This document shows, piece after piece, positions 23,027 through 33,422 of a DNA stretch of 64,000 nt (the first letter of the stretch is position 1; every line of letters begins with the position of its first letter). The stretch comes from Seison nebaliae (taxonomy: Eukaryota > Rotifera > Pararotatoria > Seisonacea > Seisonidae): positions 1 through 64,000 of the forward strand of contig JALJEE010001725.1 in the NCBI GenBank assembly GCA_023231475.1, given 5' to 3'. The notes under the pieces are model-generated. The model worked only from the letters and a program-made list of their open reading frames with translations. It searched no databases and was not told where the DNA came from. Both the position numbers and the translations under genes were made by a program.

Positions 23027-26000
23027 ATGATACCAATTGTCCTTCTTACCGACGTAATCATTATGATGTTGTTCATATTCTTTATTAGTTCTCTCATAAT
23101 TACCAAGGTGAATTGCATAGCTGATCTTCATCCAATCAATCACACTGAAATAACTGCTTGTACAGATGACGAAGTTTATAATAGTATTCGACATAGTTGT
23201 ATGCCTTGTCCGGAAAACACGATAGCGGGAGACGATAGTTAATTGTTGTAGTTTTATCTTCAATTATTATCATTCAATAGAGATAAATTGCGTCTGTAAA
23301 TCGCGATATTACCATTACGAGACAAACAGTGGTGGTGTATCTGTCGTTTGTAAGAAATGTCCGTCAAATTCCCGTCGAACGATCGATGGCTATTCTTGTC
23401 TTAAGTGTCAAAATGTCGATTGTAAAGACCCGTGTAAAGATGGCGAAGCAACAAGTTTTTAATCTGCTCAAATTCCATTAATATAGCGACGTTCTCGCCT
23501 TAAGATCATTACAGTTTGGATGGGAAATTAAAAGATGCAGAAACTTGTATAAATTGTATGGGAGGCACTTGGCCCACTGAGAGCAAGTTACATTAATTGA
23601 ATGATTAAAATTCCATTAACTTATTTTTCGGATTATATTTCACTTTTCATCAGGCAGAATTGTATCGCATGTAAAGGATATATTTTACATCCCGGTTCCA
23701 CCACCGATTGTAGTTGTGATGGTGATTATAGAATGCAATTGGGTTATTGTGTCCAAAAGATCACAACCGATGATAAACTTCTTATTAATTACGACGGAGT
23801 GATAATTGAATCGAAAATTTTCTACGACATGTTGGAGCAATCGGTTGCTTATTGTAAAGTTCCCATATGTTTTCTTCTTTCGTTTCAATTCGAATTTCTA
23901 AAAGAAACCATTTGAAAATCAGACATCTTGTAATCGATTAGCGAATCTATGTGCTCTCACCTTATACGATATGAAGTCCATTCCTTGTAAAGAATATACG
24001 TCGTTGATGGTCAAAGAAAATTTATTAAAGTTATCCGATTTAAATAAATAAGTAATCTGGAAATGAGATGTGGAAACAGACCAGATTTATTCCCTGAAAT
24101 ACTTTACGAACATCACTCCAATGAGAATATGCAATCGATTTATAATGCTGAATATCAACGAATAGAAACGAATTATCTCTTTCGACAGAGTAAGGCTGAT
24201 GTTTAAATTATGAGAATTATATAAATTATATTAATATTTGAATAATTAGTGGAATACCAATGTTCTCAATATTAGATTAGCGACATATGATGAAATGGGT
24301 CGATTTATTGGTTTGATTAATGCATTTCATGATGCCATCATTCAATTGTGTGGTGGACGACATTACGGATCGATTTATGCATATCTCTTCGGAAATAATT
24401 ATCGACAGAAAGTTCACATAAAATCTTCAATTTCTTTAATTTCTCATTCTCAACTTTTGTCAGTGTCACATCAGTTACGACTGGTTAAAGAATCATTCGC
24501 CAAATACTCTATTTTTTGATGCATGTTCCATTTGTGATGTTGTTTCTCTCTTATTTCAATATATTTCTCATTAATAGATTTAGAGACATATGAAACAGAT
24601 AAGAAGTACAGTAAAAGAAAGAAACGAAGTAGTAAGAAAGAGACTCGGAAACTTTATCCAATTTTAGTTAAGATAAAGAACGGCGTTCAAAACATAACAC
24701 AATATACGAGACGATTCTTTATTATTGATAAAGTGGGAGGAAAAGATCGTTATGGAACTTTCAAACGAATAAGATATGCTAAAAAAATTAAAATGAATAT
24801 CGAACTAGTTCGTCAAACGAAGAACACTTCAGCTTTCATTTATCCGATTATGATGGAAATTGAATATGCTTCGTTCAATTCCTCCAGGACCTATCGATTG
24901 GATGAGACGACGGAAGTGATGTTTGAAATGGAATATAAAATGAATTTGAATTGGTTCTCAATTCCATTAATCATTTTTCTCGTCATCGGTTCCATCATTG
25001 GAATAAGTATTGGAATTTTCAAATCGATGAATTGGAAGAAAATGGATGGGAGAGAATTGCCAGACATTCTGGTTAATTTTCTTCTTTTCTTCATTTATTT
25101 CATTTCTTCTTTTAGGTGTTAATCCGATTTTCCGTTTATTCGATGGGTTTGATGGCCGATGCCATTTTCCTCATTTTAATATCTGTCGCTTTCTGGTATT
25201 TGATATTCTTTAAAAGACAAGACGTCGCTTACGTCATGTTGCCAACTCCTTCGCAGATGTCATTATTTAAAATTACTTTAATTATTTGTCTTATTTGTAA
25301 AACGATGGAAATTATTCAACTTTTATTCTCACAAATAACAATCGACATTTTCTTCCTCGATTGGGAACGATTGAATTTGGTGAGTTCGTGCAGCGATGCT
25401 GGAGATCGGAATATTAGATCAGATCCACATGATATGAAGAATCATGTGTCAGCATGGAGAACATATTTCATAGTCCACGAATGGATCAATTTGCAAACGA
25501 AGAGGAAAGTTAATTTGCCGATTCATTTGTTTATTCTTCTTTTCGTTTTAATTGTTAGATATTTGTCTCCTTTCCTTTCCTCTCAAACTTCTTCATTTAT
25601 AGATTTGTGACATTCAAAAATATTCGACTTCCGATCCAACATTACAATCAAATGAATTGCTAGCAAGTGCTCCTTATCATTCACTTTTACGTTTAGCTGT
25701 CGGTTTAACGATTTTCGTCATTTTAGGTTATATTCTCTTTCAAATTTTTCTTCTCCAATATTTTTTTTATATTTTTTTATTATATATTTTAGGAATCGTT
25801 CTTTGGATGATTCAGAGATTTATTGTTGAATTATTTATTGAAAATCGCTTAGCTCGATTTGTTGATTTGTGTATGTTGACGAATATTTCCCTTCTCATAT
25901 TCTCTCAACGTCGAATGGGATATTATATTCATGGAAGGAATGCTGGACCTACAGCTGACGGCAATATTGAAGACATTGCATTGACCATACAACAGGAATC

Positions 26001-26739
26001 GGAAGTTTCAAATTATTGTTAGTTGGAAATGAATTAATGTAAAAACAAATTAGAGTAAACGAAATTTGAAAGGATTATTCCCAAAAAAATCCAATCAACA
26101 ATCATTCATCGTTGTTCTTACAGAGCATTTTCGAACGACTTATGAATCATTCTTAAATAAAGCGAATGATTCACATTTGTTCAGAGAAGATATTGGTCAC
26201 ATACGTGCCACATCTACCTCGTTCAGGAATCGCATCCGAACTTATTATCGCTTAAACAGTTTCCTCCTTCGATTTATCAATGAAGGTGCTCGATTAACCA
26301 AATTGAAAAGTAAGAAAGCCACTCTCATATATTCCGGTCCACATTATCGAAGTTGGATAGAAAATTTATTAAATGTTCAATTTCGAGATGCTTGTCGATG
26401 TTCCATGTTTTATTGTGGTTCCATTCTTATTATATTATTGTCGAGTTAATTCAATTCTTAATTGTAGATGATGAACGTCATTTTGATAATGTCATTTGGT
26501 ATGGAAATGAAAGATGTCTCTTTATCTGGAATGCCATCATCTTCGCTCTCACTGATTATTTTGCTCACAGTTATCTAATTGCCGCATTCGTTTGTTGGCT
26601 CTTAAACTATGTTAGTTTATTCTCTCACCTCACCTTCACTTCATCATTCATCGATCAGATATTGAACCTGATTCGCATCTATCTCGCCATCTTCAATCTA
26701 CAACGAACAACTTTAGTTGATCCCCGATTCGTTTTCTGA
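23027..26739 (+). CDS. TMEM67: Meckelin (transition-zone membrane protein)
   Basis: About 15 short exons, nearly all joined by 40-75 nt introns. Order: signal peptide (VIIMMLFIFFISSLIITKV), Cys-rich repeats (CVCKSRYY, CKKCPSNSRRTIDGYSC, CINCMGGTWPTESK, CIACKGYI), TSCNRLANLC, NTNVLNIRLATYDEMGRF, YLETYETDKK, RRFFIIDKVGG. The membrane half follows, with WYLIFFKRQD, QITIDIFFLDWER, WRTYFIVHEWINLQT, FVDLCMLTNISLL and GYYIHGRNA. It ends TTLVDPRFVF. All these line up in order with vertebrate meckelin, a seven-pass protein of the ciliary transition zone (MKS module). Last exons: 25116-25553, 25603-25726, 25793-26004, 26054-26393, 26468-26610, 26659-26739. One junction near 24.03-24.07 kb is uncertain (intron of 39 nt or less). 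The N-terminal Cys-rich part is shorter than in vertebrates. Confidence 0.93.
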
Positions 26740-26965
26740 ATTGCAATACCTCAATAATTTTTTTAATTTTTCCTATTTTAGCAATAAATTTCCTTTTCTC
26801 AAACTATCCACCCATTATGCTCATCAAATGATGGTTTTGTGTATCAGACGTGACTTTGAGAGTGACGGAAGCCTCACACAATAAAATTATTAAAAAAATT
26901 TAAAAAATATATTTCTGAGAATTTCAAAGAATATTTTTTAAAAATTTAGCTTCAATCCAAAATAA

Positions 26966-27906
26966 ATGGATCATAATCCGTATGATAAAAAAAGATCAAT
27001 ATCGATCGATGAATCGAATAAGAAGAAATTAGGAGAGGAAGAATTGGAGAAGTTATGTGAATGTGTTTACGATGATGATTTGAAGAGTATTCTCTTCTCA
27101 TATTTCCGTCATTCCAATCAAATGGAATCATACGGGAAAGCGGTTATTGATGGAGTGAGATTGCCGGCACCTATTAACTTCACCAATAACGATCCACCAC
27201 AAGTTCTCATCGCTGAATTATTGAATGAGTATATGGTGTCACAAGAGAATATGTTACTTTATTATCCTGTACAATTGAGTGAAATCGGTCAACTTTATAA
27301 TTATGATTTATATTTGCCTTCGGAGAAGAAAGTTTTATTTCATTTCCATTTCTATCATATTCATTCTTCTTTTGTAGGCGAATGATCTCTTATTTACACA
27401 TTATTTGAAAAATTATAAAAAATGTCTCGACTATCTCGCCACAATGAAACAGAATCGATCGAGATATCGAACTTTAGAAATTATGAGACTATCCGCCGAT
27501 ACCAAGTTACTCATTTATTAAAATTACTCAATAAATTCTTCTCTTCTTCCTTCGTTATTATTTCTCGTTTTTTTTCCTTTTTTTTCCTTTTTTTTCCGTT
27601 TGAGAAGAGATTGAGTAAATTTTTAGGAAATTTTTTTTTTTGTCATTTAGTCAATTTTAAGGAATAATTTCGAAAAAAAATAATGGGATGTGATATCTAT
27701 AAATAAATTTATTTGGCAGATTAGTGAATTACGATACAGCGAAAAAGAATTTATTGGAAGATAATTTCAAAAAGAGGAAATTGGCAGATTCGAACTATTT
27801 CCAAATGATGATGAGAGAAGCTGACAGAATTACAATTCTATCGAATCAGTTAACGGTGGATGATGTGCCATCGTCGGCTCTTTCGTCGCCAACAAAGAGA
27901 GAATGA
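26966..27906 (+). CDS. Helical protein, possibly BAR-domain-like
   Basis: Three exons: 26966-27331, 27378-27505 and 27720-27906. They sum to 681 nt, giving 226 residues, with phase-consistent GT-AG introns of 46 and 214 nt. The N-terminal 30 residues are charged. Residues about 80-200 are long amphipathic helices: an ELLNEYMVSQENMLLYY stretch, FTHYLKNYKKCLDYLA, then LVNYDTAKKNLLEDNFKKRK. The last one resembles the LVDYDSAR-type motif before helix 3 of amphiphysin/BIN BAR domains, which bend or sense membranes. The tail is Ser/Thr-rich. No signal peptide or membrane segment. It follows meckelin on the same strand and ends 25 bp from the stop of the convergent CDK12 gene. The BAR assignment is inference from one motif and helix layout. 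Confidence 0.5.
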
Positions 27907-27931
27907 AAGAAGATTTTGGATGAAATAAATT

Positions 27932-29665
27932 TTACGATTTGTATTTTCTCAATTTCTTTACATTAATTTTCTCTCCTTTTTCCACTTGTGTTTGTATCTC
28001 TTTCAAATATTCATGTAATTGATGCAACAATGCCATATTGGGAGAGATGAGAGGTGTCTGAAATTCTTGTGCTAATCGTTGTACATTCATTTGTTTGATA
28101 TTCACTTGTTTCTTCACTATCTTCGAGATTATTCTATCTAACAATTTCCGATGATCTGGTAAACGATCTTTACATTTCCTTCGAATTTTCGATGCCATTT
28201 CATTCATTTCGTAATTCAAAGGGAAATCTGGCGCTTCGATCTGATTGACGTCGATACTCGCCAACCACGGACATTTGAGTGCTTGTTTCGCACTTATCCG
28301 TTTTGCAGGATCGAGTGTCAACATCTGATCTAACAAGTGTTTGGGACCGATGGGAAGGAAATCGAATTCGGCTAATAATCGTCTTTGTTGAGGGAGAGTG
28401 GTAGAACAGGAACGATATTTCGCATAATATTTCAAATGATACCATTCTGATGGAAATCGATTACCACATAAATTTTGTATTTTCTCCAATTGATGAAATT
28501 CGTCTTTACCTTGGAAGATTGGTCTTCTTTTGAATAATTCTCCTAAAATACAACCGACACTCCAGATATCGATTGATGTGGTATAATGTTCCTCTCCAAT
28601 CAATAATTCTGGAGCTCGATACCATAAAGTAATCACTTTGTTTGTGTATGGTCGTTTTGGAGCATAAAATCGAGCAAGTCCAAAATCTCCAATTTTCACT
28701 TGTCCATTCCGTCGAACGAGTATATTCGAACATTTAATGTCACGATGCATGAAATGATTGGAATGACAGAAATGAAGACCCTCCAAAATCTGTTTCATAA
28801 ACGAAGCAATATGTTCATTAGAGATGGTAATATCATGATTATCGAGAATTCCATATAAATCAAATTCACAATATTCAAAAACTAAATAAAATGATATTTC
28901 ACTAATTGTATCGGTAGTAGTTTGAGATGAATTATCATCTTCTTCACTTACAACATCTTTTAATGAAACAATATTTGGATGACGCAATTCTTTCAATATC
29001 TTTATCTCTCGAACAGCTGTTATTGGGAATCCTTCCTTCTCATGATCTAATCGAACTTTCTTCAATGCTACCACTTCATCTGTTCGCTTATCTTTCGCTT
29101 TATATACATAACCAAAAGTTCCTTCTCCAATTCTCGTTTCAATCTCATAAATTTCATTAACGATACCACTACCCCAATTAAAATGAATTTTTTTATTCTT
29201 CAATTCAATTCTTCGTTTAGTGGACGAACGTCTCTTTTGTAATTCGTCCAAATTACGATATAATTTCTCACGTTCACTAATCGTCCAAATTTGAACGAAT
29301 GTCGATTCTTTTGGTGATGATGGTGTTGAATTCTTCCTACCAATTGCTAATGGTGGAGATGTGGTAGTTGTTGTTGATTGGAGGGATTGGTGGTCATTCG
29401 ATGTCGTATTATAAGGAATTTGTTTCATATTATTATTCGTCAGATAAGATGGACGACGAGATAATGAATTGGATGATGTCGTTCGATTCATATCGGAAGA
29501 GATTCCACAACTATCTTGTCTCGAACGTTTCCAATATTGTTCTTCTTTCTCTTGTATATTATTTCTCATTTTCCTTCTTTTCATCTCGTTCCCAATCTGT
29601 TTCCGTCCATGATTATTCGATAATTCAAGATTAATCGTTCGTCCTTTGTCGAAAGTTGGATGCAT
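27932..29665 (-). CDS. CDK12: Cyclin-dependent kinase 12/13 family
   Basis: Single exon, 577 residues. Residues 1-130 are low-complexity and basic, a short version of the family's RS-like N-terminus. The kinase domain runs from about 170 to 470 with GEGTFGYVYKA, ALKKVRLDHEKEGFP, the cyclin-binding helix PITAVRE (PITAIRE in vertebrate CDK12), HRDIKCSNIL, DFGLAR, TNKVITLWYRAPELLIG and SVGCILGELF. All catalytic residues are present. These features mark CDK12/13, which with cyclin K phosphorylates Ser2 of the RNA polymerase II tail. The C-terminal helical extension has LLHQLHEYLKEIQTQV. The CDS is intronless although neighbours are intron-rich, but it is one of two adjacent intronless kinase genes. 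It converges on the BAR-like gene. Confidence 0.88.
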   Translation of the reverse strand: MHPTFDKGRTINLELSNNHGRKQIGNEMKRRKMRNNIQEKEEQYWKRSRQDSCGISSDMNRTTSSNSLSRRPSYLTNNNMKQIPYNTTSNDHQSLQSTTTTTSPPLAIGRKNSTPSSPKESTFVQIWTISEREKLYRNLDELQKRRSSTKRRIELKNKKIHFNWGSGIVNEIYEIETRIGEGTFGYVYKAKDKRTDEVVALKKVRLDHEKEGFPITAVREIKILKELRHPNIVSLKDVVSEEDDNSSQTTTDTISEISFYLVFEYCEFDLYGILDNHDITISNEHIASFMKQILEGLHFCHSNHFMHRDIKCSNILVRRNGQVKIGDFGLARFYAPKRPYTNKVITLWYRAPELLIGEEHYTTSIDIWSVGCILGELFKRRPIFQGKDEFHQLEKIQNLCGNRFPSEWYHLKYYAKYRSCSTTLPQQRRLLAEFDFLPIGPKHLLDQMLTLDPAKRISAKQALKCPWLASIDVNQIEAPDFPLNYEMNEMASKIRRKCKDRLPDHRKLLDRIISKIVKKQVNIKQMNVQRLAQEFQTPLISPNMALLHQLHEYLKEIQTQVEKGEKINVKKLRKYKS

Positions 29666-30133
29666 TTAAAAAAAATTAAATTAAAAAATTAATTTATTCT
29701 ACTTTTCCCATAAGCTCATTATTGGAATATGATGAGAATGGAAAAGCTTCCTCTCAACTCCATTCATCCAATCTCCATATAAGGCTTACGTCATCTCAAT
29801 TAGATTCATCTCTCTCATTCAACTCGATGTAATTAAACTGAAAAATTTTATCAAAATTACTTTCATCCACCATTTCCAGATATAAATACGTAAAAACAAC
29901 TCGATTATTTCAATTGTGATCGTTTTAAAAAATGATAAATATTTGACAATTCTCAATGTAGTTTTGAGTTGGTGAAATTTCAATTGACATTTTGAGAAGG
30001 ATTGAGAAAATTTGTGTATGATCAACAAAAAAGTTTATTAACTAAAACATTTAAATTTCAGATTTGTTATCAGCCAATCGATTATTAGTTAAAAGAAAAA
30101 CATGTTTTTAAGCAGATGAGGCAAAAGAAAAAC
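29666..30133. other. Spacer between two co-oriented kinase genes
   Basis: About 470 bp, AT-rich. It should contain the CDK12 promoter and the 3' UTR of the upstream pseudokinase gene. No specific element recognised. Confidence 0.4.
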
Positions 30134-31441
30134 TTATTTGCCTGGTTCGGTTGTTTCGCCCCAGTTGGGCAAGTTGAATGCACCTTCGTTTATTTCCGTC
30201 GGTGCAAATTGAACAGTGTCGGTATATTCAGATCGTTTCAATTCATTCGGCTTAAGAGGTAGACCATAAGGATGAAGATGAGAACCTTCTTCTAAATCGG
30301 GGAAATGTATTTGGTTAAAAAATGGTTCGTTAAGTATTTGAGTGGTGGCACCAGCGGCACCTAAACGACTATCTTGTAAATTATGTGTCAGTTTTAGAAT
30401 GATCTTTTTCGTGTTGGCATCAAAGGCGATACGACTTAATTTCCATTCGACTTGACGATCCCATGGTGCTTGCAACGGAAACAATAGACCTCTCTCCAAT
30501 GTCATCATTTCGTACATGATGAGACCTAAAGCGAAACAATCAACGGAATGGTCGAAACCATCGGGAAAACAATCGGGCCAGCGACGTTCAGGTGGAGCGT
30601 ATTCTTTTGAACCGCAGAAAGTTTTAGTGAACGTCTTCGAACCGATATCACAATTATAATGTTTAGTGAAACCGCAAATTTGGAGACGACCACTACCATG
30701 AACTAAGATATTATCTGGTTTCAAGTCTCCGTGAATCACTCCAAGTCCATGAAGGAAGGTGAGACCTAGAGTGATCTGTCCAGCCCATGTGGCGGTTTGT
30801 AGAGGTGAAAGAGGACGAGACATCCAACTAAGATAGTAAGTAAGATTGCCAAGATCAGCTAATTCCAATAACATGAAAGCATAACTCTTAGTTTGAGCGA
30901 CACAAGCCGTATTGTGAAGATGTACGATGAAGTTGGATTTTGGATCGGATGTCGAATCGAATGAGATTTTATATAACAATTTTCTCTCATTCTCTAAAGC
31001 TTTTATGGCAGCTTCTTCTCCATTTAATCGTCGTGCAACATTCGCTTTTCGGAAGACCTTGACAGCACAGAACTGCTTCGTTACATTATCGTATGCGAGA
31101 TAAATTCTCGAATACGGTCCACAACCAAATAGATCGAGATGATCAACGGGACATTTTGGAGCATCAGTTCGTACATATGTAGCGAAATCGGAATCGAGAA
31201 ATGTAGCTGTAGAATTCAGCATATTGTCATCCACACTCATGTACGTGTTTACGCCGTGCTCGAGGAGAGTTTGGCGAAATCTCCAAAATTTATTATAGGC
31301 CATGGCACATTCTGCTTCCAATCGGATCGGTTTCTCGAAATAATGCTCCGTATTTTTGAATGGAACTCCTTTCATGTAATAAGGTATCTGTAAATCTGAC
31401 AAGTTGTTTGGAACAGTATAATTATTCAATTGATCTTGCAT
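30134..31441 (-). CDS. AGC-type protein kinase homologue, predicted pseudokinase
   Basis: Single exon, 435 residues. After a 100-residue N-terminus (CAMAYNKFWRFRQTLLEHGV) comes a kinase domain at about 105-375. It has a glycine loop GCGPYSRIY, the lysine in AVKVFRK and a helix C Glu in ALENERKLL. The catalytic loop reads HGDLKPDN instead of HRD(L)KPEN, and the activation segment ends CGSKEYAPPE (AGC kinases: CGTPEYLAPE). The magnesium-binding DFG is replaced by GFT (QICGFTKHY), so the metal-binding aspartate is missing. A C-terminal tail with FFNQIHFP resembles the AGC tail. Phosphotransfer is therefore unlikely or much altered; a scaffolding role is plausible. I cannot name the AGC subfamily. 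It lies upstream of CDK12 on the same strand. Confidence 0.75.
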   Translation of the reverse strand: MQDQLNNYTVPNNLSDLQIPYYMKGVPFKNTEHYFEKPIRLEAECAMAYNKFWRFRQTLLEHGVNTYMSVDDNMLNSTATFLDSDFATYVRTDAPKCPVDHLDLFGCGPYSRIYLAYDNVTKQFCAVKVFRKANVARRLNGEEAAIKALENERKLLYKISFDSTSDPKSNFIVHLHNTACVAQTKSYAFMLLELADLGNLTYYLSWMSRPLSPLQTATWAGQITLGLTFLHGLGVIHGDLKPDNILVHGSGRLQICGFTKHYNCDIGSKTFTKTFCGSKEYAPPERRWPDCFPDGFDHSVDCFALGLIMYEMMTLERGLLFPLQAPWDRQVEWKLSRIAFDANTKKIILKLTHNLQDSRLGAAGATTQILNEPFFNQIHFPDLEEGSHLHPYGLPLKPNELKRSEYTDTVQFAPTEINEGAFNLPNWGETTEPGK

Positions 31442-33422
31442 CTTGTGTAGAAAGAAATGAAACTAAACCAAAATGAAAAGAATCCACTTAAAAAATTTTC
31501 GTGCAATTAAACCAATTCCAATTTCAATTTATATGCTCTTCAACCAAACACTCTCTCACTTTTACTAATTCTCATCGAATCCAAACTCTGAATTTCATCT
31601 ACTCATTCCATTTTATATACCTTCCAAACGACTTTCCTCCCACCGCTCACCCTCCACCATCATCCTTTATATATGCACGTACTAGATTGTCGCTTAAGCA
31701 AATCTCAAGATATTAAGGTAACTCAATTCTTTCTACTTACATTACCCACTCAACCATTAGTCCCATATGCATACATAGTAGAAAAGGTGACTCCACAAAT
31801 GAATGTGATCATTCTCTTTAGAACATTATGCAAACGACCATTCTTCTAAGAATTGTTTTAGCGAATCTTCCTACAATCTCTTTCGCCCGCTCCTCCCAAC
31901 AACTAGACGCAAACAAATTCATTCGTTATCAAACACACTAGAATTATTCTCTTCCGCCTACTCCTACTCCATCCTTAAACTTTTTACGAGCAATATTCGA
32001 CCTACAAACCAAATCTCATACGTGGCTCTCTAACACAAGGAAGAAATCTCGATTTAGAAATAAATGGAATTGGTCGAATGATCTAGCATATAATCTAGCC
32101 ATCTACATATCGTCCATATCAGAGAAAGGAAGAGTTATATTTTGAACTTCTCGATTTATGAGGGAGATTGTCCTCCAATCCTCTACACTCATTTCATTTG
32201 GCCACTTCATATGGTTTCCATAACTAATCAAGAGGTCACAAATATTGATGATTCTCCTCACTTCTTTTATTTAGTTTAATGAACTAGTTAAAAAAAAAAG
32301 AAAAGACTGAAATCCACCATCCAAATTGAAGAAGAGATATAACGGACATATTCTCCAATAATTTCTTTTTTATTCACTCTTCCCCGCTCCAACCAGCTCA
32401 TTTGGTGAGTATGCGAATTCATATAAGAATTTCCAATAATATTCTCCGTTAATCTAATATTGCCTTGAACGATATGAATAAACAATGATGAATAAAAATT
32501 TATAGAAACTTTTCTTCTCCTAGATAGTTTGTGGATAAATCCAATTTTCTACTAATTTATTTTAATCATTTGTTTTTTCGTTTCATAAAGAACTAATGGA
32601 TATAATTTTTAGTTGAATAGTTTTCAAAACGAATTAGATTAGTATTTGAGATTTATTCTTCTTCTTCTTCTTCTTCTTCTTCTTCTACTTCTCCTTCATC
32701 TCACAAGTCAACTGATTTTATTGGAGAGGAATATATATTTGTATAATTTCCGTTATGAAACCTAGTTGGAATGATACTAATCGGCATTGTAATTAAATTA
32801 CGGTTTAGCTTTTAAATATCACCCTAACTGTGACATATGAGAGAATTAATGAAATTTGAATGTTTTTTTTTTTATTCTGCAAATGCAATCGAGAAAAGAA
32901 AAAGGAAAATTTTCGAAATTTTTTTCTTCTTTTATCGAACGAGACGATTATGAGGAGATGTGTGTCATTGTGTCAGTATGTGGAGCATGACAGTGGAAAA
33001 GTGGAAAACGAGCGATTACAGAACAAGATGTAATCGGAAATCAATATGAGAGGAAATTGGATGAAAAGGACGAACGACTGATTACGTACTCAGCAAATGT
33101 GCAGTCGATGAAAGTGGATGATAGATGTAGTTGTCATATTTTCTCTTATGTTATTATGATAATGGTGACGGTGGTGGTGGTGATGATGGAATTATAATGA
33201 AAATAGGAAATGTTATATAAATCATTCATCATTCCCTCGTATCAGTATCGAGATGAGAAGGAATTGGAAGGAATTTCATTTATTTCTTGGAACATCATCA
33301 CCAACTCTCCCTTCCTCCCCATTCCAACATATTTATCAGAGATAGGACAGTTTTATTCATTTTACATTTCCTTTTCTTTTTCTCCCCGATTATTAGTATA
33401 ATAAAAAAAAAGGAGACGAAAT
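31442..33422. other. Divergent intergenic spacer
   Basis: A 2 kb region between the pseudokinase (minus) and KIAA0513 (plus). Contains a (TTC)n run at about 32659-32690 and no coding frame I trust. Both promoters should lie here. Confidence 0.4.
32659..32690. repeat. (TTC)n microsatellite
   Basis: About ten tandem TTC triplets, degrading into ACTTCTCCTTC. Confidence 0.9.

Noticed and set aside
23455-23486. A 32 nt intron in meckelin exon 2/3
   Set aside because: The acceptor at 23486 leads to a stop; the acceptor at 23504 gives a 50 nt intron and restores the aligned CINCMGG segment.
24201-24281. Donor GTAAGG at 24190 in meckelin
   Set aside because: Its phase would drop the well-matched NTNVLNIRLATYD segment; the donor GTTTAA at 24201 keeps it in frame.
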